Of a DNA stretch of 64,000 nucleotides, positions 1-13,500 are shown piece by piece (position 1 is the stretch's first letter; each line of letters begins with the position of its first letter). The notes under the pieces were generated by a model. It was not told the origin of the DNA. It ran no database searches and saw only the letters and a list, made by a program, of their open reading frames with translations. Source of the stretch: Mytilus californianus (Eukaryota; Mollusca; Bivalvia; Mytilida; Mytilidae); contig NW_026262593.1 in the NCBI RefSeq assembly GCF_021869535.1, positions 69,590,322-69,654,321 on the forward strand. Direction: 5' to 3'. Position numbers and translations under genes: made by a program.

Positions 1-1453
1 GATTTAATTCAAACTATTGTCTGTTTCTAATAATGACAGAAGAAATTTTAAATGAATATTGTGAAACTTAAATTTGACATTTATTTATAAATTGAAAAAT
101 GACTACTTTACTTTTCTTATGACTTAACATTAGACAGGGTAAGAAATTATTCTATACTTTAATCGTAAAGACATAGAATATTCACCAAAGATAATCCTTC
201 TATACATCTGTGTACATTCTACATCAGTATCTGTTTTATTTGTAGTCTTTGTATTGAACAGGTAGCTATTCAAAGCAATCAAATGGTTACAATTTTTTTT
301 ATAAAGCTTCACTTTCTTGTTAATGACTTATTTCTCTGTGAAAGATTACTTTTTTCACTATCAGTGATCAGTTTCAAATAATATAAACTGCATTACAAAA
401 AACATGCTTCTTTCATTAGGAATCTAGGAAGTAAATGTTTCTGAATAATCAGGCTTAATATACACCCTAAAATTGTCATAAAAAAAGGATAACAGTAATC
501 ACCAAAAATACTGGACAGTACAACAGACCACATCAACTACCAACACCGACTCCTCTGAAAAAATACATGTTCAAACAAACAGAAACAACAAATGGTCCAG
601 TAGCCTGACTTGATACAGGCACAAAATGTGTGTGTGTACAAACTTCCCTCTTTGCAGAGATCACAAACCTCCTCTTCACTAGAACTCACGAACTTCCTCT
701 TCACAAGAACTCACAAACCTCCTCTTCACAAAGAACTCACAAACCTCCTCTTCACAAAAACTCACAAACCTCCTCTTCACTAGAACTCACAAACCTCCTC
801 TTCACAAGAACTCACAAACCACCCTCTTCACTAGAACTCACAAACCTTCTCTTCACTAGAACTCACAAACCTTCTCTTCACTAGAACTCACAAACCTCCT
901 CTTCACAAGAACTCACAAACCACCCTCTTCACAAGAACTCACAAACCTCTTCTTCACAAGAACTCACAAACCTCCTCTTCACTAGAACTCACAAATCTCC
1001 TCTTCACTAGAACTCACAAACCTCCTCTTCACTAGAACTCACAAACCTTCTCTTCACTAGAACTCACAAACCTTCTCTTCTCTTCACTAGAACTCACAAA
1101 CCTCCTCTTCACAAGAACTCACAAACTTCCTCTTCACTAGAACAAACCTCCTCTTCACTAGAACTCACAAACCTCCTCTTCACTAGAACTCACAAACTTC
1201 CTCTTCAATACAACAAACCTCCTCTTCACTAGAACTCACAAATTCATAATCTTGCTCTGCCATTTGTATTTTTATCATTTGGATCAATGATCTTAAATAG
1301 GAAATACAAATTGAAAGTAGATACTACAGATTTTTTGAAAGTTTTATTGAATTGTAGTCACTGCTTTATTAAGAGTTGTAGACAGATGGACAAACAAACA
1401 AAATCAAAACACAGCTATCACTACAAACTCAATTGCAGGTAAATAAAACTTAC
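1..1453. other. ARMC9 intron 8 (part)
   Basis: No exon was found left of 1454 although the ARMC9 frame must continue. Apart from the 25-bp minisatellite at about 656-1243 this is AT-rich sequence without a recognisable feature. Confidence 0.6.
656..1243. repeat. 25-bp minisatellite, about 23 copies
   Basis: Tandem copies of a unit like CTCACAAACCTCCTCTTCAC plus TAGAA or AAGAA, with occasional short units. It lies in ARMC9 intron 8. The open frame over its left end is only the repeat read in one frame. Confidence 0.95.
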
Positions 1454-1575
1454 GTTGGAGCCATTGACTGACGAAGCATTTGACTAGCTGTACCAGGTCG
1501 TGTGAAATCAACTGAATTCTGCATATGTCCACTAAATAGTCTAGAGCAAATCTCTTGGAGATAATCAGGAGAAAT
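1454..1575 (-). CDS. ARMC9: ARMC9 exon 8
   Basis: 122 bases (40 codons plus two bases), starting [19 protein letters not shown] and ending [10 protein letters not shown], between TTCCAG and GTAAGT. The next exon must begin with one base completing the codon and lies left of the window. Confidence 0.93.
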
Positions 1576-4500
1576 CTGGAATGAAATTATGTATGGTTGA
1601 TCTTTAAAAATGAAGCAATAGAATTTATAATCTGTTTCCTCTTATTTTAAATTAATCTACAAAAGAAAATCATTTATGATATAATTTTATAACTTAGTCA
1701 TCTTATTTCACAAAAAGCAAATCTAATTTCAGTTTGCCAAATATACTGTAATAAAATATCTCCCTGTAAGTATTGAAAAAGATATATCAACAAAAACATG
1801 TTACATGTGTCCTTTAGGACACCATCCCCCCCCCCCCCCCCCCTCCTTGCTTAATTATTTTACCTTTTCAGAGTACTCTGTGAAATTGGAGTCAAAATCA
1901 TTATTTGGCATATAATTTTAAAAGTTTACATCATAATGACATGTGTAATAAGTTTCAAGTTGACGTGATCATAACTTCATGATAAACAACCTTTACCAAA
2001 AACTTTCACCTGATACAGGACAGACGAACTGAATCTAAAAATTTAGGCACATATTTTTTGTCTTACTGTTCTTTTACTAGAGTATGAACAATCTGTTTTG
2101 TCTTACTGGTTTTCCTTGGACTGTTGATTCCAGAGCTTCAACCAAATCTGCTGTTATTCCTATTAAATTGTGGTAGTCAGCCTGTAGAGATATATAATTA
2201 GTAAAATTTACACTATCCGCTTTATTCATCTGATTGATAATTACTACAGCTAGACGAAGAAAAACAAGAAAATTTTTTTAAAAAACTATTATTTTGAAAA
2301 ATCTTTATTTCACTACTAGTACTATTACAATCAATCAAAAAATTAATGCAATATTATCATCAAAACATGAATACGACAATTAAAAATTCTAATCATTAAA
2401 ACTGAAATTTTAAGTATTGGTAGTTATATTCTTCATTTCTTTAACTGTCAATGCTTTTCACACACTCTCATCATGAATCTTTAATTATATATATATATAT
2501 ATATATAAAAAAAATTAATTGATATGGCTTAAGTCACTAACTATCAATAACTCATTTAACTGGTCTATAGCATGCAGGAACATTGTTCACTTTAAGTTCA
2601 TAGACCAATACTTTTAATAAAACATAATTGAATTCGACTTTCCTATCATCTTTAACTGATGAGTGTAATTTGGACTGATTTGCAAGTTTTACCCTAGCAG
2701 AAATATAATTGATTGATTGATTGTTGTTTGCTTAACATCCCCACATATATATATATAGAACTAATGTCAGGAGTATTGTCCACAGCAACCCAATGGCACA
2801 AAACCAATGGACATCTAGTTGTCAACATACAGTCTTAAACACCAAAAGTGTCTATATAATATAATATTGTCATACAGTGTAGGAGCATGTGTCCTCTCAA
2901 GAATGATTAGGCCTCTGCTGCATGACAACTGTCTAATTGATGTTTACACGAAATCTCTTTTTAATCAGGTTTTATACACTTTGTGATAAAGTTTTGTTTA
3001 ATTTATATTCATATTAGATGGCAATAACTGAATTAAGTATTTTAACTTGGTCTACATTAAGCTTGGTTTTACATAGGCCAGGTTAAAAAATCTATTAAAT
3101 TATCTCCTAATTAAGGTATAGCAATGTAGGGAAAAAAACTCAAGCTAATTTTAATAAGTCAGTAGCAACATTTTTTTTCATTCACAGTTTCAAAGAAATA
3201 ATTAAAATCATCAAAATGCAATAAATAGAAATGCCCATCTAAAAATAACATATTAGGTAATTTCATCTATAAACTTGAAAAGAAAATTTTAACTCTATGA
3301 AAAAATAATTGAAATATAATGCACAAATTAAAAAGGAAAAATAGAATTAGGGAATATTGTTCATTGTTGTCAAAGTTTTCACTTTTGTAAATACAAACAA
3401 TAAATTATGCGGTATGGTTTTACTCATTGTTGAAGGCAGTACAGTGACCTAAAGTGACTAACCTTCTATATATATGAATCTCAGTCAACATAAATATTGA
3501 CAGATTTACAGGACAGAAAACAGTTATCGACCAGCATTGTATCTATATTTACACACAAAAAATGACATCTATTTCCACACTTATCTGACCTTTAACTATA
3601 CTGCTGTTTTCTCATTGATGTATGTCATACATCACCTTTTATTTATATTCATGATTTGTAAAAATAATACAAAAGCTACATAGACAAACAAAACATTAAA
3701 GACAACAGATTGAAAAGACAACTTACCAATGAGAATACTGAAAATACATGCAAGAAAGAAGAAATTATCTTACACTGATTTAGAGAGAGATTTCTAACTA
3801 ATATTTTACTATTATTATTCCAACCTGAGGTAACTACACATAGGTTTAACATGTGCTTTGATCACACCAATGATTTTCATTTCTATGGATTAGCTTTAGG
3901 AGGGGTGGAAAGATCTTTTTCAGGACATAGGGAGTATGCCTTTATTTTTGCAGGAAATTTCACTTATTTGGACTCAGGAATTAATATTTCATGATCTGGG
4001 AAAGAACTGGAATTCCGGATGGCACCCCTCCTACCCCTCTCTTTTCTTTTAACTATTACTAATGTGACTTAAATGTCATGTATCTTTTCTTTTTTTTTCA
4101 AATATGCACACATATTTAAACCTTTAAATTTTCAGAAGGAAACTTGGTTACATGCATATTTGCATGTAAAATGTCAAAGTTTTAAAAATGACATTGGTGT
4201 GACCTTACTTACCATGATGTTTTACATGTATTCTTTCTCATGCCTTGTAACATGTTTAAAATTTTAGGTGAAGGAGGATTACCAATTTGATTAGCATGTA
4301 CTAATATGAGGTTCGTTCAAGTCCAAAATTAGCATGCAAAATAAATAATGAACAATGTCCATGCATGTTAGACCAGTGAGGATTGAGTGTTAGAGGTACC
4401 TGTACACGGTTGTGTCGTTTTATGTATGACATGGTCTTTCTTTCAGAGTCGACTAACTGCTGCTGTAATCGGGATATCTGTTGAAATTGCTCTATTGAAA

Positions 4501-7500
4501 AATGTTAAAATCAAAACATAAAATCATAAGAAAGCTAAAAGTTATAGGCTTGATTAGCGATGTTTTTTCTGGACATCTGGGTATGACATTGTACAGCTAC
4601 AATACAGTCTACAGACCTTAAGTTCATCTTTGGCTGTATTTTAATATCATTTCCAATATCAAATGAAATTATTTGGAAGCTTAAAATATTGCCAGAAAAA
4701 AATAGATGAACTAAGCGTTTCATTTTTTTAATCCTATTTCAGAAATTAAAGGGTATCTATCTAGTCATGCTAGTATTAAGGATATTCCAGAAAAAAGTTT
4801 ATCTAGAGGGTCTAATTGAAGGTTTATGCATATACATTTTGATTAGTGGCTGGGTCCAGATTCCAGAATATATTTTTACATTACAAATTCAAGTGGGGAT
4901 TCTGAAAAAATGCCTTCATCTTTGAATTTTTTACCATATACCTAATCCCACATATTTTATACTGAAACAACCCTAACTGAAGATTATATTATTCAGTAAT
5001 AAATATTCAGAATTATCTACCGATTTAGTTGTTAAAACTACATTCCATTCCATTTATATCTCCTCAAAGAGTTTACACAAGTTAATTCAGTGGCTAGTGA
5101 TTTTATTTGATTCACTCTGAACTTTCTATAAGTATGTGCTAAGGATATCTATTTACAAGACACACAACTTCAGTAAAGTTTTTACAATAAAGATATCTCA
5201 CCATTTTCATCGCCAACTTTATTTCCTCTCTGATTGGATGTTAAGAAAAAAAAGCAGCTGTAAATTGTTTCACACAATATCTGTTCTGTATAATTGTCAA
5301 AGAAGAAGGTATGGTAAGATCCATTCTATGACTAAAAAATAATGCTATTATCTTTTTTTAAAAGGATACATAAAGATCGAACAGTTTTGGTTGTGGTGTT
5401 GACTTCAGAGTTAATGTCAGGAACTTTTCCAGTCTTAACTCTAAATCCTTTACCCATGTGTCCTGGAAATAGATGTCAAAATATTAGCTTATAAATCATA
5501 GCTGTTTAATGTCCAGTGGCAAATTAAATGCATATTCAGGACATGAACATGATAATATGAGATTAATATAAACCCTGCTTTCTACTAGACAGACACTCAA
5601 AGCCTGATTTTTAATGTGGTATTTTAATAAGTTAACACTCCACATGAAGACATATCACCCTCAGGGCTTCCAAAACGGTCATATATTCCGGACTTGACCG
5701 AAACTTTCATAAAAAGACCGGCTGCTCTCAGCCTCAAACGGTCAAATAGAATTGGTGTGCCACATTTTGTTATTCAAGGCATTTTCATGAAACGGTCATT
5801 TCAATTTTTACCAACTATCGATCGATAAAAATGTCCGTTTGGGGCTTTGGGCATGTCCGTTTGGGCATTTTAGTTTATAATTGTGGCAATCTATTTCACA
5901 AAGATATTTCGGTCATAATTGGGTTTAATAAAACAGAAGCAGCATATTTCAGATACTTTGAAGTGTCTCAGTTAGTCTAATACTCTGGGTACATAAATGT
6001 ACGGCTTGGTCTTTAGCTTGTGTACATCAATAAAAAGTAGAAAAAACACGTTTTCTTTTATTTAAATAACAACAAGCTGTCAAACAATTATCCCTTCAAT
6101 AAGTTATATTGAAGCCATAAATCATTCACTGATTACAGGTTTGTTACCTTTGATGAGGTGTCCTTAGCTTATCTTTATCAATAGAATTAATGATGCATAA
6201 CAATGTACATAAAGGTAATCCGGTAAACGAGGTCAAACATGTAAGTGTGTATGGAACAACATCCTATTTAATTACGCTTTATAGATATTATTTTATATGA
6301 GCATTCAGTTTTAAAAGTATCCTGATATTTAAAAGTTATTCTTCAAATAAGGATATTTATAAATGAATAAGTATGATATATATTATTTTATTTAACACTG
6401 TACATCGTGTTAAATACTGGGGTACTCTCAAGGGGAAAATTTACTAAAATATATAGGAAAAACCAATGGACAAATTTCAGTCAATAAATGATTTAACTAA
6501 GTTAAATGGTGCCGTGATCACTTCTAAATTATATCAAGAGAACAATGCCTGCTCCGAATTTATTCAGACAATTTCCGATGTTATAGAGAAAGAGGTGATG
6601 TCCGACGTAAAGTTAAGTCCCGCCGTGGGAACTATGATCGACTAAGGTGTAGTCTAGGTATTGACGCTTTAGATCAACTTATGAGGATAAGCTTAGTAGG
6701 TGTAGATGTTAAAGACTTTGACCCTGTTCCTGCTATCCGCAAATGGCAATCCGTTCGTAACCGCCATGTTTATCAGAACAATGCATTTAGCAAGCTCATG
6801 AATGTAAAATCTTTAATTAGACTAAATGAACTCTAATCTTGTGCTGTGATCTGTGCTTCTTTTCAATGTGCTCATTGTAATATTTATTGCGTGTGTTTGT
6901 CAGCATTGTGCTCTTCTGACATTTTATTGTTGTTATATGCTTACATAAAATATCATGTTGTTATTCATTAAATTATTTATCAACTGAGTATGTTTTTATT
7001 TATTCCTTATTTTCTAAATCAGGTTGGGAAATTGTACAAAGAAAAATGTTATCACTGTTCAGTAGATTTTACACGGTTTAAAACAATATCCTTCATCGGG
7101 CCTCCTCAATGTTATCTATAAATACCGCATCAGTTGTAAAAGTCACGTGGTCAGGTAATCAATACACAAAAAGAAAAGTATCACGTGTATTGATGATCAA
7201 GTTGTACTGCAATTAAAGCCAACATCAACAGTTTCAAATAAGATGGCCTTAATTTACAAAGTGTTAAGTACTCACAGAGAGAAGATAGATTATATAAACA
7301 GAAACAAAAACATGAGAACAGTCAGGTACTGAAGCTGATTGATGCAATGATGGTTACTGTATTACGATACACAGAAAAATGACACAATACCGAGGATAAT
7401 ATTTTATTTATTTTTAGAATGAAGAAAACAAAACAGTTATAAATAATTTTATTGCATATAACACTACTAATTATTTAGACACATATATCAATTTATGCAT

Positions 7501-10500
7501 CCTCTCAGTTACATTTAAGTATCCAGCTGATCATTGACCGTCAAAAATATTTCTTTGAAAAATGTCCGGCTGTCGTCAGGAAATTTTGGAAGCCCTGATC
7601 ACCCTACATGAACACATTTATCTGAAGCTAAGCCGACCAGTCTTTGCTCTAGATATCTTACTCCTAAATGCAGCATGCTTAGTGGAGAAGCAGCAAATAA
7701 CAATTTTAAAGTCTTTGGTCTGACTCAACCGAGGTTTGATACCTTTAACTCTTGCACTTGAGACAAACATGCTACCAGGAGATCACCAAGGCGATACTTT
7801 TAATACATGGTAACTGCATTAATAATGGTGAATCTTGTCCCCTGTAAAATATCATAATATATAAGCTTGTGGCTGCAATATCAGGGATAACAGAGGACTT
7901 GTAACTCTCATCAGGGCTTATTTGGCCTAATATGTCATCCAGTTTGTCTCTATTAGATTCACTTATATGCCTGTATTCATGTTGACATAACACGACATGG
8001 ACACTGAGGACTTCATCAATAATGAATATAAAATAATAGTAATTATGACTTCAAAGTATCACTAGTGTTTTTTGGAAAGTACAGTACAAGTTTCGCGAAA
8101 GGCTTCCCAAACTCTGAACACCAAGTTTTTTCTTGGTGTGACACCAGGAAACTCCAACATCCCTCCCTAAATTCTCGGAGAAATTTGGGAGTATTCCCTC
8201 CGACTTCCGCGTAAATTCGCTAGCTTTTGTTTATTGTATTAGCGACATCTCTCCCAGTCCGGTGTGACGCGGTGTCACACCAGGTAATTAATTGCCCTAA
8301 TCCTTCTGATCTATACCGGCACGCGACAGTCAAGGTATGCGAGATTACTTATGTAATTAAACAATTGTATTTCCTGTCTATTGATAATCAGGTTATATTT
8401 CTGATTGCTTGAAACAAATAAAAGATTTAAAAGCAAAACGTTGTTGTTAATTCTTTCAATTACACTGTACATTTAAAAATAGTTTTATTAAAATAAACTA
8501 TATTTGATTTTTACCTCGTTTTTTTTCTGGTCAGTAAATTAATATTTCATTTACAAAAGAGATATACTTGTGTAAAAATAAACGGAGACTTACGCTGAAT
8601 AAATGTGGGCAGTTTAAAGGAAAATTACATGTCTCAAAGTTTTGTATACAAGTAAAAAAGAAAATATTATTCACTATTCGTTATGCTAATAAGTCCACGC
8701 CATTTTCATTTTACGATTACATAATTGCTTGAAACAAATTAAAGATTTAAAAGCAGAATATTGTTGTTAATTCTTTCAATTGCATTAAAGTTTTATAACA
8801 AAAACTATACTTGATTTTGACCTTGTTTAAGTTCATCGGTAAATTATTTTATTTACGAAAAGAGACATACTTGCGTAAAAATAAACAGAAACTAACGCTG
8901 AATATAAAAGTGAGCAGTTTAAAGAAAATTATGTGTCTCAAAATTTGTATATGCAAGTAAAAAAGAAAATACTATTCACCATTCTTATGCTTAATAAGTC
9001 TACAGCATTTTCTCTTTACGATTTGTTGGCATTACTTTAGGATAAATAATTACATTTCGGCTACCACAGGAATACTTCTATAGCTGCATCAACTCCTCGT
9101 TGCATAATATTCATTTACGCACAATGAATGTAAACTTGTGTGTTGTATAAAGGACAGTGATTTTTAAATTTTTTAAAAGAAATTAATTGCCGTGGGAAGA
9201 CGATACACATCTCAGTGATCAACAGTCCGTGGTTGAACTTTGAACTTGACTTCGCTCACAATATTGAATGCTAAAAATAGTGACATCAATTTTGTCCACG
9301 AGATTTTTATTTGGTGGGAAATATTATCACGTAACGGTAAACTCAGGTGACCTTTCTGGATGACCGTGGGAAAATTCATGACATTTGTATGCCTTAAGAT
9401 TGAGGCTCTAGAAGGTCCTTTTACAATTGATTAACCGGAATCTAAAATAGAATCCTTTTCTGAATAAACGAACACCAGCCTTTTAATTTTACGTTTCTCA
9501 GTCAACACAGGACATAAACCTGGACATTATTTATACGTCCATGGTCAACAATATACATAAATGGTAGATGAAAACAGGATGCATGTCGTTCAGTTCCTGT
9601 TGGGCAATGGTAGAGATCCTCTGTGAAAATGTGTAGATCGTAAAAATCCGATCCACATTTTTTTCACATATTTCTTTCTTGTAGAACACGATATAATTTT
9701 ATTTAAATATTCTATAGTATTAATTGTTGAAATACTTCTTTTTTTTATTTCGCCAAGGAATTTTAACGAGCAGTAAAATACGGATTGCGCCCATCCAATT
9801 TTATTTTAAATAATAAAGGATCAATAACAGATCATAACAGAGATAAACAACACATGATTTTTTTTTCTTCATATAATTAAATTAGGTTGTGATTATTGTG
9901 TTGTGTCTGGGCGGGGAATGTCTCTCAGTGTTGTGTTTTTATGAATATAGGGCACATTGCATACAAAACGTTTTCCCTTCATTCAACAGAGTTGTCACTT
10001 TACAGTTTCTTTTCTGAGTTCAAATATTTCAAGTCGGTAATCTACCGAGGTAGTGAAACATAATATTTTACATTGCAAAATAAATTGAAAGTAACAGAGT
10101 TCACTTGTTGATCCGATAAATTAACTCTTGGGTTTAGATTGGACAAATTACCGTAAAAACATCATTTTGACCGGACTATAATAAAAATACAAAATAAGGT
10201 AATAAATCTGGCTAATCCGATTATGTTGTCACGCGTCATTAATTTTCAGTACATCCGATGGGCAATAAACCAATTAACAGCCATGCGGTGTTGGGAGAGA
10301 ATCTTTGGAGGAAATTGGGAGTATAATCCGTGATTCGCGGTGTGACACCACTACACTCCGAAATCCGTGATTGGAGTTCGCGATCAGGGGCGTTTACAGG
10401 ATATTTGAAAGAGGGGGTGTAGAATAAAATAACTCGCCGAGCGGAGGGAGGCGAAAATTTTTTTACCTTTTTTTTGCAAAAAAACATAAAATAATAGTGA

Positions 10501-13500
10501 AATGCACTAATGTAACGGTTCCTGACTTGGAGCATGTATATTTTTAAATAGTTGAAGTATCAGGATTTGACATTTTGGTTGCCAAATTCTCTCCATTAAT
10601 TGTCTATGGTATATTAAAACGATTGGATGGGTCTTAACAGCAGTAGACCAGTAACGAGAAATTCCAAATTCTAGGGTATTGTTAAGGCGTTACCTAACAT
10701 TTCAATAGTCCTAGGCCAGGATTTTGTGAACGGGAGGCGTAATTACGGTTGCCCTGTGTAAAGGGTCCATGGGGAAGCTCAGAAGCTCCTGGATTTCAAC
10801 AATTAAGCATCAAATTATGAAGTAGCCAGACTGATAAATATCTCTCTATTTTAAATTAAGTTCTGATTTCGTTGAACGACACACATGATACAAGAAAAAC
10901 AAACACTGAGGAAAAAGTTCTTTCGTTCTAAATATTGTAGGCTTTAATGTGGAATACATGATTAAAATGAAAATTGACGTCATTATACTACAGTACTAAA
11001 ATAAAGCAATCATGTCACTGTCTAGTTCCGATAGGTGGTAAGTAATTTTGCCATGAAGTTCAAACACCATATTTATTTATGTACCATATACGGTATATGG
11101 TACATAAATAAATATGGTGCTTGAACTTAATGGCCAAATGTAGGTCAATGTCACTTAGTTACTATGAACGAAAAACCTAAAATGAACACAGAAATACTGA
11201 CGGACTCTCATTTTCAATGAATGGTTAGACTAAAGTGGATTCAATAGAACCATTTTACGCGGATTTCTCATGGCGTAATCGTCAATTATTTTATCATAAT
11301 CGAGTTGAATGTCTCTGTGAACATATAGAAGAAGCAGAGCATTTAGACGATCCTCCTTCATGGTGCTTCTCAAATCATTCTTTATCAACTTAAGTGATGA
11401 GTTAGCTCTTTCGGTGGAGCTTGACGTGACGCTTGTCAAAGCAAGTAAGAAGAGAACTTTCATGATGTTGGGAAATAAAGTCAAGCATGCCCTTACATCA
11501 GTTAAGGTTGATGTAATTGACTCTGGTTTTTCCGGTTGGTTTTCCCAAAACAACTTCCAGATTCTCATCTCTTGCCTGAATGATTCGGGCTAAGGCATAT
11601 CAGCATTGTAAAAATCATAAATATCATTCTCCATCTCTTGGGAGATAAGGTGAACTCGGGCACGAACCACAGAGACAGCCTCTTGACCAAAACGCATATC
11701 AAGTTGTTGAATTAGCTCATCAAGATAAGGTAAGTAGATTGCCCGTTTAAAGTATTCTTTATCTGATGTAGAGGGTACATTGTTATGATGTGTCTGTCTA
11801 GCACAACGACGGGGCATTTTTAACTCATCAAGTCCAGCCTTTACTGCCATGCCAGACGCTTTACTGTAAACTAAGTCAAACTCTTGTTCATTTTTACGGG
11901 TTTCTTCGATGATCTGTTTCACAGCTCCGATCATTTTATAACCTTCAACAATGTCCAAAGATGAGCCTTGAAGCTTAGAACTTACTCCACGTACATAACC
12001 AAGGAAGTTGTGTACTGTATGGAAGCACATAATAAATGTACTATCTGTTATTTTGGACAGAAGGCCATGAGCGTCCGTAATAGCCTTTCTGTCCCACGAA
12101 CGTCCCTCATTGTAGCTTATGGCTTCTAAACACCCTACCAATGCCTCATACATTGTCGCGAATGTGTCGAGTGTGGCGTGTTTCTCTGTCCACCTAGTTT
12201 CGTAGAAGATTTTGAATTTTGATTTAGAAATTTTGTTATTATCTTGTCGATTGTTGTTAACATCTTCTACTGCCGTTTCTAGTCGTCGGCTTCTTTTAGG
12301 GGAGTATTTAAAAAATATCCCAAGTTGTTTGAGAGAATCTAGCATGAGATGGATTTCTGTAACCATACAACTTTTACACAGCACTAAACTTAGATTGTGA
12401 CTAGCACAATAATGATACGTTGCGCGTGGAGAGATACGTGGCAACCGTGCGGCACACCTGGCATTTTTCCCGGACATATTTCCTGCCTCATCCATAGTCT
12501 GCGATCTACATAACTGGATGTCCAAACCATTACTAGTGAGGGACTGAACGATAAGATTACAAAGTGATTCGCCAGTAGTTTCCTCCGCCAAAATAAATTC
12601 TAGCAGGCGTTCTACTTGAACTCCATCGACGACATAACGTAAAACCAGTCCTAATTGTTCCCAATTGCTAGTGTCTGATACCTCGTCGCATTGGATTCCA
12701 TAGTATCCACCAAAAGGCTGAGACTTCACTTCTTCCACAATAGATTTCTGAATGTATGTCTTTATGCAAGTTAACAGCTCGTTCTGAGAAGTGTTTGATG
12801 TGTAGGTTGCTACTTTTGAACACGTTTCAAAATGTTGTTCTAGGGTTGTATCGCCCGCTTCTATTCTAAATTGTATAAGTTCTTTGAAATTACCCTTGTT
12901 CTTACTATCGCCTGCATCATCATCCCGATGTCCCCGAAGCGCCATTCCACGCCTACCACAGAACTCTAAACACTTAAGCATAGATCTGATGATATCGCGG
13001 TTCTTAGCGATGATTGCGGCATTATTCGATTGCAGATTGACGTCGATTCTGAGCGACTGATTGACACACGATTTCTTAAACCCGTTCAATCAAACCACCG
13101 AGTCAGCGTGATAACCAGTCTGTGCATGCTTTTTCAAATCCATAGTGGCGTCTTTCCATTTATTGAATGGTTCTGTAACCAACAATCTTGGTCTGCAACC
13201 GGATGTGTCCGGAAAAAACTTACAAGCAAGGCAATATAACCCATCTTTCGACTTTAAATAAGCTATGAATGGGAATTGCTCAAACCAATCGCGACAACAA
13301 GAACTTTTAAAAGTACCGCTTTTGCATCTTTTATCTTTATATAATTTGAACGGAAATTTAAAGCCCCGTTCCAGACACCGATTAGACAAAATCCTGAATT
13401 TTACATCATCCGATAGGGTATGTTCATCGATGACTCCAATATCATCTGATAATCGCGATCCCGAGGTATCGTCAACTTGAATTCCCGCAGTTTCTTCGTT

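Noticed and set aside
630-884. 84-codon plus-strand open frame (HKPPLHKNSQTSSS repeats)
   Set aside because: Entirely made of the 25-bp minisatellite; no start context or conservation.
8080-10380. A larger element flanked by the GGTGTGACACCA words
   Set aside because: Similarity of the two stretches is short and partial; no consistent ends or target duplication.
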